DNA of 14,054 nucleotides from JACRBE01 sp964429005 (lineage in GTDB: Bacteria; Chlamydiota; Chlamydiia; Chlamydiales; JACRBE01). The notes under the pieces are model-generated. The model saw only the letters and a list, made by a program, of their open reading frames with translations. It did no database searches and was not told where the DNA came from. Shown here piece by piece: positions 1-7,400 of this stretch; positions within the stretch are counted from its first letter, which is position 1; every line of letters starts with the position of its first letter. Position numbers and translations under genes: made by a program. The stretch covers positions 1 to 14,054 of the forward strand of contig CAYSAJ010000036.1 of assembly GCA_964429005.1 (NCBI GenBank). Reading direction: 5' to 3'.

Positions 1-887
1 ATGAAGCGATGGAAAGCATCCTTTACGAAGGGTGTTGAATTTTGGGCTCCATAGAGCTTTTCTTGATTTGTGTCATTATTTGTAAAAAGAGATTCTCCTT
101 TTGCTGGGCCCACAAAATAAAAGGGATCTAATGAATAATCTTGAAGAAGGCGTTGTGTATGATGGAGACCTTCAGGATTGATATAAATCCACTGCCCCTC
201 TTTATCTTTTGAATCTTCTTTTATCTCAGCTTTGAGGGTAAAATCTTTAATCCAGGACCAGCGATTGCGAAAAAAGATGTGGGGCAATACATGAATAGGC
301 GCATCTTCGGGTCCCCTATTCCAGACTGTAACTTGTATGCAAATATCTTTAGGCCCCTCTTTTGCATATTCAATGAAGATATCAAAGTAACGATCTTCAT
401 CAAAAACCCCTGTATCGACAAGCTCAAACTCCCGATCTTTTGTTCCCCTTTTTTTATTTTCTTCAATGAGCTGCTGATAAGGAAATGCTTTTTGAGGGTA
501 CTTATAGAGATATTTCATGTACGAGTGTGTGGGCGTTGCGTCGAGATAGTAGTAGTATTCTTTTACATCCTCACCATGATTCCCTTCGAAGGGGGTGAGA
601 CCAAAAAGACGCTCTTTTAAAATCGGATCTTGTTCATTCCAAAAAGCAAAGCTGCAAACGACGGTTTGGTAAATATCGCTAAAGCCAGCTATTCCATCTT
701 CACTCCAACGGTAAGCGCGAGATCTGGCCATATCATGGGGAAAGTAATTCCACGCATCTCCATTTCCGCTGTAGTCTTCGCGTACCGTACCCCAAGCTCT
801 TTCTGACACGTAAGGGCCCCATTGTCTCCAGGGATGTCCCTTTACATCTGTGGAAGAAGTAAGTCTGAGATGTTCTTTCGAAATCAT
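1..887 (-). CDS. GH63/MGH1-like glucosidase, N-terminal third (runs off the left edge)
   Basis: The minus strand is open from the ATG at 887 to the window edge, giving 295 codons with no stop. I recognise the N-terminus of the bacterial MGH1-like glucosidase family (clan of GH63), soluble enzymes of roughly 880-900 residues that hydrolyse alpha-glucosides or mannosyl/glucosyl-glycerate-type substrates. Diagnostic stretches are WGPYVSERAWGTVREDYS at about residues 23-40, then a GDAWNYFPHD segment, SRAYRWSEDG, a GLTPFEGNHGEDVKEYYYYL segment and THSYMKYLYKYPQ. The catalytic acids of the (alpha/alpha)6 barrel lie further on, outside the window. The start is supported by AAGGA 7 nt upstream. There is no signal peptide, so a cytoplasmic enzyme is likely. 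It is divergent from a glucose dehydrogenase operon with only 74 bp between start codons, suggesting joint use of released glucose. The exact substrate is unknown. Confidence 0.88.
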   Translation of the reverse strand, partial: MISKEHLRLTSSTDVKGHPWRQWGPYVSERAWGTVREDYSGNGDAWNYFPHDMARSRAYRWSEDGIAGFSDIYQTVVCSFAFWNEQDPILKERLFGLTPFEGNHGEDVKEYYYYLDATPTHSYMKYLYKYPQKAFPYQQLIEENKKRGTKDREFELVDTGVFDEDRYFDIFIEYAKEGPKDICIQVTVWNRGPEDAPIHVLPHIFFRNRWSWIKDFTLKAEIKEDSKDKEGQWIYINPEGLHHTQRLLQDYSLDPFYFVGPAKGESLFTNNDTNQEKLYGAQNSTPFVKDAFHRF

Positions 888-915
888 ATAGAATTCCTTT
901 GCTTGAAACCTAGGA

Positions 916-944
916 ATAATATAAAAAAAAATTTACCTCTACAA
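916..944 (-). promoter_or_regulatory. Putative sigma70-type promoter for the glucosidase gene
   Basis: Read on the minus strand, a -35-like TTGTAG (944-939) is followed after 17 bp, including nine T residues, by a -10-like TATTAT (921-916). Transcription would start near 909, leaving a leader of about 20 nt before the start codon at 887. The divergent operon must start within the same 74 bp. A weaker plus-strand candidate is TTGCTT at 899 with TATAAA at 920 (15 bp spacer), so the two promoters would overlap and could be co-regulated. Confidence 0.4.
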
Positions 945-961
945 AATTTATGGAGCTTCTC

Positions 962-2065
962 ATGAAAGCCTTAGCACTTCAGCCCGGAACAAAAAACATT
1001 TCTCTTGTAGACTGGGAAGAGCCTCAAATTCGCTCCGATACAGAAATTAAAGTTAAAGTTCTTCGAGTGGGTATTTGCGGAACAGATCGCGAAGAGGCAT
1101 CAGGAGGACGTGCTGATGCTCCTCCAGGAGAAAAACTTCTTGTTATTGGCCATGAGATGCTCTCTCAAGTGATCCAGGTAGGGAAAAAAGTTACAAAAGT
1201 TCAGGCCGGAGATTATGTTGTTATTACAGTGCGCAGAGGTTGCAATAACTGCCTTGCATGTCTTGCAAATCGCTCTGATATGTGTATGACAGGAAATTAC
1301 ACAGAAAGAGGGATCAAAGGACGCCATGGCTTCCAAGCGCAGTTTGTTGTAGATGATGAAGCTTACGCTGTAAAGGTCCCCTCTAGTATCGCTGATATTG
1401 CTGTGCTCACTGAGCCCATGTCTGTTGTGCAAAAAGCCATCGATGAGGCAGGTATTATTCAAAGAGGCAGGCTTCCCTATTTGCAGAACAACGATCGTTG
1501 GCTTCAAGGCAAAACGGCTTTAGTTGCAGGTCTAGGACCGATCGGATTACTTGCAGCCCTAGTTTTGCGACTTAAAGGTGCGAATGTCATTGGCTTAGAT
1601 ATTGTCCCTCCAAGCAGCCCCAGGGCAAAAATTATTACAGAAATGGGTGGCACCTATGTCGATGATAAAAGCCTAGATCCTATCTCTTTCACTAAGCAAT
1701 ACCCAAATATTGATCTAATCTTAGATGCTGCAGGTATCGCTAAGCTTGATTTTGATCTTTTGGATCTACTAGGCATCAATGGGATCTTTGTTCTAACTGG
1801 AGTTCCTGGAGATCAAAGGCAACTTTCTCTGGATGGAGCCAAGCTCATGAGAAAGCTTGTTTTAAAAAACCAAGTGATGCTCGGCTCTGTGAATGAAAGC
1901 ATCCAGCATTTTGAAAATGGGATTATTGATTTTGAAGCTGCCACTCAAAAATGGCCGGGCCTTCTTAAGAAATTTATTACAAAAAGAGTTCCGTATAAAG
2001 ACTTCCAAAAAGTCTTTTCGGAGCACTCCGTTGATGAAATTAAAGATGTGATCGAGTGGAGTTAA
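962..2065 (+). CDS. Glucose 1-dehydrogenase, zinc-dependent MDR family
   Basis: A 367-residue medium-chain dehydrogenase of the archaeal-type glucose dehydrogenase group, which oxidises D-glucose to gluconolactone with NAD(P)+. Visible features are catalytic-zinc residues Cys39 (in GICGTD) and His64-Glu65 (IGHE), the family acidic position Glu151 (TEPMSVV), structural-zinc cysteines 94, 97, 100 and 108, the motif ERGIKGRHGF at 115-124, and the Rossmann glycine motif GLGPIG at 190-195. Asp213 at the end of the second beta strand suggests NAD rather than NADP preference (inference). An in-frame ATG exists at 950, but GGAG at 952-955 sits 6 nt before the ATG at 962, so I take 962. It is the first gene of a three-gene operon; the next start follows the stop after 1 bp. 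Other polyols or sugars are possible substrates. Confidence 0.87.
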   Translation: MKALALQPGTKNISLVDWEEPQIRSDTEIKVKVLRVGICGTDREEASGGRADAPPGEKLLVIGHEMLSQVIQVGKKVTKVQAGDYVVITVRRGCNNCLACLANRSDMCMTGNYTERGIKGRHGFQAQFVVDDEAYAVKVPSSIADIAVLTEPMSVVQKAIDEAGIIQRGRLPYLQNNDRWLQGKTALVAGLGPIGLLAALVLRLKGANVIGLDIVPPSSPRAKIITEMGGTYVDDKSLDPISFTKQYPNIDLILDAAGIAKLDFDLLDLLGINGIFVLTGVPGDQRQLSLDGAKLMRKLVLKNQVMLGSVNESIQHFENGIIDFEAATQKWPGLLKKFITKRVPYKDFQKVFSEHSVDEIKDVIEWS

Positions 2066-2066
2066 T

Positions 2067-3602
2067 ATGAAAAAACATTATGATCTCATTATTATTGGCT
2101 CAGGAGCTGGCGGAGGGACACTCGCTCACGCTCTTTCTAAAACAGGAAAAAAGATCCTTGTGATTGAAAGAGGAGATTTTCTACCTAGAGAAAAAGAAAA
2201 CTGGGACCCTCACGCTGTCTTCATTAAAAATCGATATCACACCAAAGAAAAGTGGTACGATAAAAAGGGTAAGCCTTTCACCCCTGGCATGAATTATTAT
2301 GTAGGTGGCAACACGAAAGTGTATGGAGCAGCCCTTCTTAGGCTCCGAGAAGAGGATTTTGGTGAGGTGCGTCACTATGGAGGAATATCCCCTTCATGGC
2401 CTCTGTCATATGAAGAATTTAAGCCCTATTACAACGTTGCAGAAAAGCTTTACAGCGTTCATGGAGAAAGAGGAGAGGATCCTACAGAGCCACCAGAATC
2501 TCATCCCTACCCCTTTCCTGCAATCAGTCATGAGCCTTACATTGAAAATATTGCTTCCCAAATGAAAGGGCTTAATTTAAACCCTTTTCATCTCCCCTTG
2601 GGATTACATCTCAACGAAAAAAATCCAGAAAAAAGCCTCTGCATACGCTGCGATACTTGTGATGGATTTCCATGTCTTGTGGATGCAAAGGCAGATGCTG
2701 AGACAGCTTGTATTAATACAGCACTCCAGGAAGGCGTGGAGCTGATGACGAATGCTAAAGCGATGCGTCTCATCACAGACTCTAGCGGGAAGATCATCAA
2801 AGAGGTTGAAGTAGAGAAAGAGGGAGAGCGTATTCATTTATCAGCAGATACCTTTGTTGTTTCATGCGGAGCGGTCAACTCAGCAGCACTCCTTCTTCGC
2901 TCTCGCAATTCCCTCCACCCAAAGGGGCTAGCGAATGGTTCAGACCAAGTGGGACGCAACTATATGTTCCATCTTAACTCAGTCATGATTTCAGTGTCAG
3001 CTTCAGTAAATCCCACCAAATATGAAAAAACATTAGCGATCAATGACTACTACTTTAACGCACCTGATTCTGAGCTTCCTTTAGGGCACATCCAACTTCT
3101 TGGAAATGTGAAAAAAGAAATGCTCGCAGAAGGAACTCCTTTCTTTGCTCCCAATTTTGCTTTAGAGTTTTTAGCAAATCATTCTGTCGGTTGGTGGTTG
3201 ACAACAGAAGATCTTCCCGATCCAGCTAACCGCATCTCTTTGACGGGTTCAGGAGATATTTGCCTCTCTTACACCCCGAATAACCTTGAAGCTCATAAAA
3301 GGCTTCTCAAAAAGCTCAAATACATCTTAAACCACCTTGGTGGACATCTTCATTTGTTCCCAAACAAAGTCTATCTCTCGCAGCAAGTTCCCATCGCGGG
3401 TTGTGCCCACCAGGCCGGAACTCTCCGATTTGGGAAAGATCCTAAAACATCTGTTTTGGACCTTGATTGCAAAACTCATGAGGTGGATAATTTATATGTC
3501 GTCGATTCGAGCTTCTTCCCCTCGATTGGAGCTGTGAACCCCACATTAACAATTATAGCAAATGCACTAAGAGTAGCAGACATCCTAAAAGAGAGATTAT
3601 GA
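2067..3602 (+). CDS. GMC-family FAD-dependent oxidoreductase
   Basis: A 511-residue glucose-methanol-choline oxidoreductase, which oxidises an alcohol or sugar hydroxyl using FAD. The FAD-binding Rossmann motif GSGAGG is at 11-16, with the acidic ribose ligand in VIERG at 32-36. The family loop GGNTKVYGAALLRLREEDF is at 80-98. The C-terminal active-site segment has His448 (GCAHQAGT) and Asn491 in GAVNPTLTIIANALR, matching the conserved His/Asn pair. A cysteine cluster C192-x2-C195-x2-C198-x4-C203 lies mid-protein, suggesting a metal or Fe-S site or disulfides; it is absent from classical GMC oxidases. GGAG lies 5 nt before the start. No signal peptide is visible. It is immediately downstream of glucose dehydrogenase and overlaps the next gene by 4 bp, so it probably acts on the same sugar. 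It is probably a dehydrogenase rather than an oxygen-using oxidase; the substrate cannot be read from sequence. Confidence 0.87.
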   Translation: MKKHYDLIIIGSGAGGGTLAHALSKTGKKILVIERGDFLPREKENWDPHAVFIKNRYHTKEKWYDKKGKPFTPGMNYYVGGNTKVYGAALLRLREEDFGEVRHYGGISPSWPLSYEEFKPYYNVAEKLYSVHGERGEDPTEPPESHPYPFPAISHEPYIENIASQMKGLNLNPFHLPLGLHLNEKNPEKSLCIRCDTCDGFPCLVDAKADAETACINTALQEGVELMTNAKAMRLITDSSGKIIKEVEVEKEGERIHLSADTFVVSCGAVNSAALLLRSRNSLHPKGLANGSDQVGRNYMFHLNSVMISVSASVNPTKYEKTLAINDYYFNAPDSELPLGHIQLLGNVKKEMLAEGTPFFAPNFALEFLANHSVGWWLTTEDLPDPANRISLTGSGDICLSYTPNNLEAHKRLLKKLKYILNHLGGHLHLFPNKVYLSQQVPIAGCAHQAGTLRFGKDPKTSVLDLDCKTHEVDNLYVVDSSFFPSIGAVNPTLTIIANALRVADILKERL

Positions 3603-4261
3603 AGAAAAAAGCTTTATTATTTGATTTTGACGGGGTCTTGCTTGACTCTGAGCCTCTCCATTTTTTAGCGTGGACTCGCCTTTTAGAAAAACTCTCTATT
3701 CAGGATCCTTCCTTTATTTATGAGGAAGTGATCGGTGTATCGGATCTATCTCTGGCTGAGCATTTCATCTCCCATTTTTCCCTTAAAATTCCAGCAAGTG
3801 AGCTCCTGGAGAGAAAACGAGAAGAGTTTCTCTTAATAATGAAAAATGAGCCTTTAAAAGCTCCCGAAGAAGAGGCCATACTAGCCACTCTTAAAAAAGA
3901 TTATATTTTAGCCGTCGTCTCCTCATCCCATAGTGATGAAATTGAATTTGTCCTAAAAAAACTGGCGCTCCGCCATTTTTTCTCCCATATAGTGGCAGGA
4001 AACCATGTCATCCATCACAAACCCGATCCGGAGCCTTACTTAAAAGCCCTCAAAGACCTTCATTTAAAGCCTACTGAAGCCATAGTGATTGAAGACTCCT
4101 TTCCTGGTATGCAGTCAGCTCTTGGAGCCGATCTTCCTGTTATTTGGATCAATCGCTATAATGAACCCCTGCCTCCTCTAGAGGGGGTCTTCCCCATTAC
4201 GAAGTTTAAGGAAATCCTGAGCGTATTACCTTCAATCTCTTTATTTAATAATACAATTTAA
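3599..4261 (+). CDS. HAD-superfamily hydrolase, beta-phosphoglucomutase-like subfamily
   Basis: A 220-residue HAD-IA protein. Motif I is DFDGVLLDSEP at 9-19, with Asp9 as nucleophile and Asp11 as acid/base. Motif II is SSS at 108-110, motif III is Lys141 (HHKPDPEPY), and motif IV is IEDSFPGM at 164-171 with Glu165 and Asp166. A helical C1 cap lies between motifs I and II, at about 15-85. This set is typical of sugar-phosphate phosphatases (GPH, DOG, YniC types) and beta-phosphoglucomutase. The start codon overlaps the preceding stop as ATGA, implying translational coupling with the GMC oxidoreductase. As last gene of the glucose-oxidation operon it may dephosphorylate or isomerise a hexose phosphate. 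Phosphatase versus mutase cannot be decided here. Confidence 0.85.
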   Translation: MKKKALLFDFDGVLLDSEPLHFLAWTRLLEKLSIQDPSFIYEEVIGVSDLSLAEHFISHFSLKIPASELLERKREEFLLIMKNEPLKAPEEEAILATLKKDYILAVVSSSHSDEIEFVLKKLALRHFFSHIVAGNHVIHHKPDPEPYLKALKDLHLKPTEAIVIEDSFPGMQSALGADLPVIWINRYNEPLPPLEGVFPITKFKEILSVLPSISLFNNTI

Positions 4262-4498
4262 TTTTCGATACTATCTTTATACTTTATTTAAAGTAGATTA
4301 TAGGAAGCGTCACAAACTTTGTTAAGTTTTTTGCTTACAATTCGCGACGTATCTCTTTGCCTTTAGCTCTTCCTTCCCTATCTAAAATGATCCCCTCTTT
4401 GAGCTTGAAAGGGTCATTTGTTTAATTCGTTCTTTTTCTATTGAAAGATTTAAAGATATCGTAAAGACTATCTCGCGAATATCGTTTGTGAGGTGGTT
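4262..4498. other. Intergenic spacer upstream of the BTB-like gene
   Basis: A 237 bp spacer with no convincing gene on either strand. It contains a perfect 8-bp inverted repeat, ATTCGCGA at 4340-4347 and TCGCGAAT at 4473-4480, 125 bp apart. An imperfect bulged hairpin has outer arms AATGA and TCATT around 4386-4420 and lacks a T-tract. No clear -35/-10 pair was found, although the spacer presumably holds the terminator of the sugar operon and the promoter of the next gene. Confidence 0.35.
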
Positions 4499-6202
4499 AT
4501 GGAAGGATGCACAACGTTTCCTATTGGTATCATCTTGGGTCACTCTTGTGCGCAAGTCTTTGCCAACGTTGGAGGAGATACAGAAAGAGATTGCTCTGCG
4601 CTTTTTGATAGAATACAAAAAGTCGTAGATCGGGCACTGCCCCATATCGATCGCGAAGATTTGAAGGATCGAGCAAGCTCTCTCGTAGGAAAGTTACGAG
4701 AAATGCCTCCCTTAAAGAGAGCTGATGACAAACGAGGACTGATCGCTATTTATGAAGATGTTCTAACCACTCTTAACGCTCTAGTCCATTTATCGATTTC
4801 TTCTCCAGAACCTCTCGTTTACATTTGTAAAGGAGAGGTAGGAGTCCCAGCTCCTGCGGCGCTGTGCGATGTTTTACCCTTAGCAGAAGAACCTCACGAT
4901 GGAGTCTCTCTCTTCTTCAAGGATCACCCTGATGATGTTGTAAAGGCTTATTTTCGATACTTAGATAGTCCTCCATCTTTTAAAGCTTCTCCCGAACTTC
5001 TCGTTCAGCTTCTTCATTTAGCGACTCAAATTGACCATCCTATCACCTTAAAAGTCTTTGCAGACTTACTTATCGATCAAATAGGACATAATATAGAACT
5101 TGCGTTGGCTATCCTCTCTATACCTGAAATAGGAACAACAAAAGAGCTCGAAACTGTTTATAAAAGAGCTATACAAGCCCTCGCTTTTGATATAAAAGCC
5201 ACATCAGCTCATCCTAAATTTTTGGAATTGCCTTCTCTTCATGTAAGAGCTCTTTTTGATTCAGGATATATGTGGGTTGATTCTGAATCAGAAGTTTTAG
5301 AAGTGATGATTGCTTGGGCTCTCAACAAATGCCATGGCAATCATGAAGGTGCAAAAGCTCTTTTACGGGGTGAACCTTTACCTGCATCGTGTTCTCACTT
5401 ACCTATAGCGGAAGAAGCTCCTTTTCCTTACATGAACTTCCTTCGCTTTGAAACCATGAAAACAGGAGGTCTTGATAACCCCCTTCTGATTGAGTGGGTA
5501 GGAGAAGCAACAGTAGAAGGTTGGAAGGCTTTCAATGAGGATTTTTCAAGAATCGTATACGATGGAGAGAAAGGACTTCGACCAAAAATCACAGATTTCT
5601 TAGGTGTAAGAGAGCTTAGAGAACCGAGATCTCCGGGAAGAGCTGGATGGAGCATTTCTAAAACAGAAAATACAGTAACAGCGCATTTTTCAGCTCCTTA
5701 TGCTCGACTGATTGAAAGTGCGGAATATAGAACCTTGGGAGGATTTGAAAATGATGGGCTTTATTCTCCTCCTTTTACTTTTCATAAAGATGGGAAATCC
5801 TATCATTTGGGGCTGCAAATGCGAAATTTCTGGCACTCCCCTAGATCTATCAGCACAGGGCCAGGTGCATTTCATCTTACCCCAGAAGAGAAGTGGCACC
5901 CAATCCTTGTTTTATGTGCTGATGGATTTAAGAGAGTATTTCCAGAAGATTTCGAAATAACCCTCAGTTCACCAGACACAGGTACTGAAACCACTCTACC
6001 TTTCAATAAAAGATGGTTCCCCATAAAGTTTGGGCCGACTAAAACGACCCTCCTTTCAGGTTTTAAAAAGGAAGAGAAAGAACTCATCATGGCGCATGTT
6101 AATGCAGCAGGATTGTTACAGCTCAGTGTAACGATCAGAGTCAGCTCATTTAAAGAGAGACCAGATTATTATGATTCTTCTGAATCTTCAGATGATGAAT
6201 AA
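4499..6202 (+). CDS. BTB-BACK-like protein with C-terminal beta-rich domain, putative effector
   Basis: A 567-residue protein resembling eukaryotic BTB/POZ adaptors of Cullin-3 ubiquitin ligases. Residues about 105-195 fit the later half of a BTB fold: DDVVKAYFRYLDSPP, then a leucine-rich LLVQLLHLATQI helix. Residues about 198-290 resemble a BACK domain: ALAILSIPEIG, then FLELPSLHVRALFDS and ESEVLEVMIAWALN. Residues about 380-550 are beta-strand-rich and recall the MATH/PHR-type sandwiches that accompany BTB domains in eukaryotes; this part is tentative. The N-terminal 100 residues are helical and the tail is acidic (DSSESSDDE). I prefer the ATG at 4499 over the in-frame GTG at 4493, because GAGG at 4490-4493 is well spaced for 4499 and overlaps the GTG. 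BTB-box proteins are known to be expanded in environmental Chlamydiae and suspected type III effectors. Secretion and Cullin binding are inferences. Confidence 0.72.
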   Translation: MEGCTTFPIGIILGHSCAQVFANVGGDTERDCSALFDRIQKVVDRALPHIDREDLKDRASSLVGKLREMPPLKRADDKRGLIAIYEDVLTTLNALVHLSISSPEPLVYICKGEVGVPAPAALCDVLPLAEEPHDGVSLFFKDHPDDVVKAYFRYLDSPPSFKASPELLVQLLHLATQIDHPITLKVFADLLIDQIGHNIELALAILSIPEIGTTKELETVYKRAIQALAFDIKATSAHPKFLELPSLHVRALFDSGYMWVDSESEVLEVMIAWALNKCHGNHEGAKALLRGEPLPASCSHLPIAEEAPFPYMNFLRFETMKTGGLDNPLLIEWVGEATVEGWKAFNEDFSRIVYDGEKGLRPKITDFLGVRELREPRSPGRAGWSISKTENTVTAHFSAPYARLIESAEYRTLGGFENDGLYSPPFTFHKDGKSYHLGLQMRNFWHSPRSISTGPGAFHLTPEEKWHPILVLCADGFKRVFPEDFEITLSSPDTGTETTLPFNKRWFPIKFGPTKTTLLSGFKKEEKELIMAHVNAAGLLQLSVTIRVSSFKERPDYYDSSESSDDE

Positions 6203-6255
6203 TTTTATCTGATATAGTGTATTTTCATAGTTCAAAAACACTCAAAGCTTAACCT

Positions 6256-6780
6256 ATGCACTTTAAACACGTCACAAAAAAAGATATCTCTCTTTTGAAA
6301 AAATGGTTTGAGCAAGACTATATTGCTGAGCACTGGTATGGAGAGGGCTTGAAAAACACATATGATACTATTCATAAATTCACCCATCAGATCCCTTGTA
6401 TTTTTACTCTTTGGCTTGCGTTTGACAAAGATATTCCGTTTGGATATCTAATGATATCGGCTATAGACAAATCTGATCCCTTTTATGGGAGGCATTTGCC
6501 TGAAGGAGCAAAAGGGATTACTTTGGATCTTTTAATCGGTGACACACGATATTTAGGCAAAGGGCTTTGCTATGTCATGATCCAGGAGCTCCTTTTGCAA
6601 CACTATCAAGATGTGGATTTTGTTTTCATTGATCCAGCAGTGGATAATCAAAAAGCGATTCATATCTACAAAAAGGTGGGCTTTCTCCCCATTGAAGAAT
6701 TTGAACCTTCATGGGATCCTGGCTCTTCTTGCCTTCTCATGATTCTTTCCATGAAAGATCTCTTGGAGGCAAAGAAATGA
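6256..6780 (+). CDS. GNAT N-acetyltransferase, AAC(6')-like (Acetyltransf_8 type)
   Basis: A 174-residue single-domain GNAT enzyme that would transfer acetyl from acetyl-CoA to an amine. The acetyl-CoA pyrophosphate-binding motif is RYLGKG at 98-103, after strand ITLDLLIG. The C-terminal DPAVDNQKAIHIYKKVGF segment (126-143) is characteristic of aminoglycoside 6'-N-acetyltransferase and siderophore-acetylase relatives. The HWYGEGL segment near residue 26 also fits this group. The start is the first ATG after an in-frame TAA two codons upstream. No good Shine-Dalgarno is visible, so initiation may be weak or leaderless. The last four bases overlap the next acetyltransferase (ATGA). An antibiotic substrate is only a family-based possibility; a cellular amine is equally plausible. 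Confidence 0.83.
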   Translation: MHFKHVTKKDISLLKKWFEQDYIAEHWYGEGLKNTYDTIHKFTHQIPCIFTLWLAFDKDIPFGYLMISAIDKSDPFYGRHLPEGAKGITLDLLIGDTRYLGKGLCYVMIQELLLQHYQDVDFVFIDPAVDNQKAIHIYKKVGFLPIEEFEPSWDPGSSCLLMILSMKDLLEAKK

Positions 6781-7334
6781 AACTTACAACGTCTCGCTTA
6801 TTGCTACGCTCTCCTCATGAGTCTGATGCCCAACTACTTCTTTCTTTTGAAAAGAAAAACGAGAAGCATTTTTCCCTTTTCACCCCTTGTAATCACCCAC
6901 TCAGAGAGGAATTCTTCAAACAAAAACTAGAAACGTTCCTTCAAGAAGAAAATGAAGGAAAAGCACTTCGTTTTCTCGTGTTTCTTAAAGATGAGAAAGA
7001 GAGTCCTCAGATTGGAGTATGTAATTTTACCCAAATCTTTAGAGGACCTTTTCAGGCTTGCTATTTAGGATATAAAATTGATGAAGATTTTGAAGGAAAA
7101 GGTCTGATGTTTGAAGCGCTGAGAGCCTCTATTGATTACATTTTTTCAGAAATTAATCTCCACAGGATCATGGCTAATTATGTACCTCATAACTTTCGCT
7201 CGGAAAAACTTCTTGAAAGACTTGGATTTGTGAAAGAAGGCTTTGCTAAGAACTATCTTTTTATTAACGAGGGGTGGGAAGATCATGTGTTAACTTCTCT
7301 TACAAATCCCTTTTGGAAGAAAAATCCTTCTTAG
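6777..7334 (+). CDS. GNAT N-acetyltransferase, RimJ/RimL-like
   Basis: A 185-residue GNAT protein of the ribosomal-protein N-alpha-acetyltransferase type. It begins with TSRLLLRSPHESDA, the usual start of this family. The acetyl-CoA loop is FEGKG at 105-109 within LGYKIDEDFEGKGLMFEAL. It then has NLHRIMANYVPHNFRSEKL and LERLGFVKEG, the conserved Asn/Ser-KLLE-LGF signature. An upstream in-frame ATG at 6711 would nearly embed the gene in its neighbour; GGAGG at 6765-6769, 7 nt before the ATG at 6777, fixes the start there. It is translationally coupled to the AAC(6')-like gene. The substrate may be the N-terminus of a ribosomal protein or another amine. Confidence 0.84.
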   Translation: MKLTTSRLLLRSPHESDAQLLLSFEKKNEKHFSLFTPCNHPLREEFFKQKLETFLQEENEGKALRFLVFLKDEKESPQIGVCNFTQIFRGPFQACYLGYKIDEDFEGKGLMFEALRASIDYIFSEINLHRIMANYVPHNFRSEKLLERLGFVKEGFAKNYLFINEGWEDHVLTSLTNPFWKKNPS

Positions 7335-7400
7335 ACATTTCTCGCAATAAATGACTCTATTCTCTATAAAATATTTATTTATAATGAATAAGGAGATTTT

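Noticed and set aside
279..620. Plus-strand frame of 113 codons near the left end
   Set aside because: It lies opposite the clearly recognisable glucosidase coding sequence and encodes a Phe/Ile/Cys-rich string with no ribosome site.
4386..4420. Hairpin considered as terminator of the sugar operon
   Set aside because: The stem is interrupted by bulges, lacks a T-tract, and is more than 120 bp after the stop codon.
4382..4645. Minus-strand frame of 87 codons before and across the start of the BTB-like gene
   Set aside because: Overlaps the start of the well supported plus-strand gene, has no ribosome site and no recognisable sequence features.
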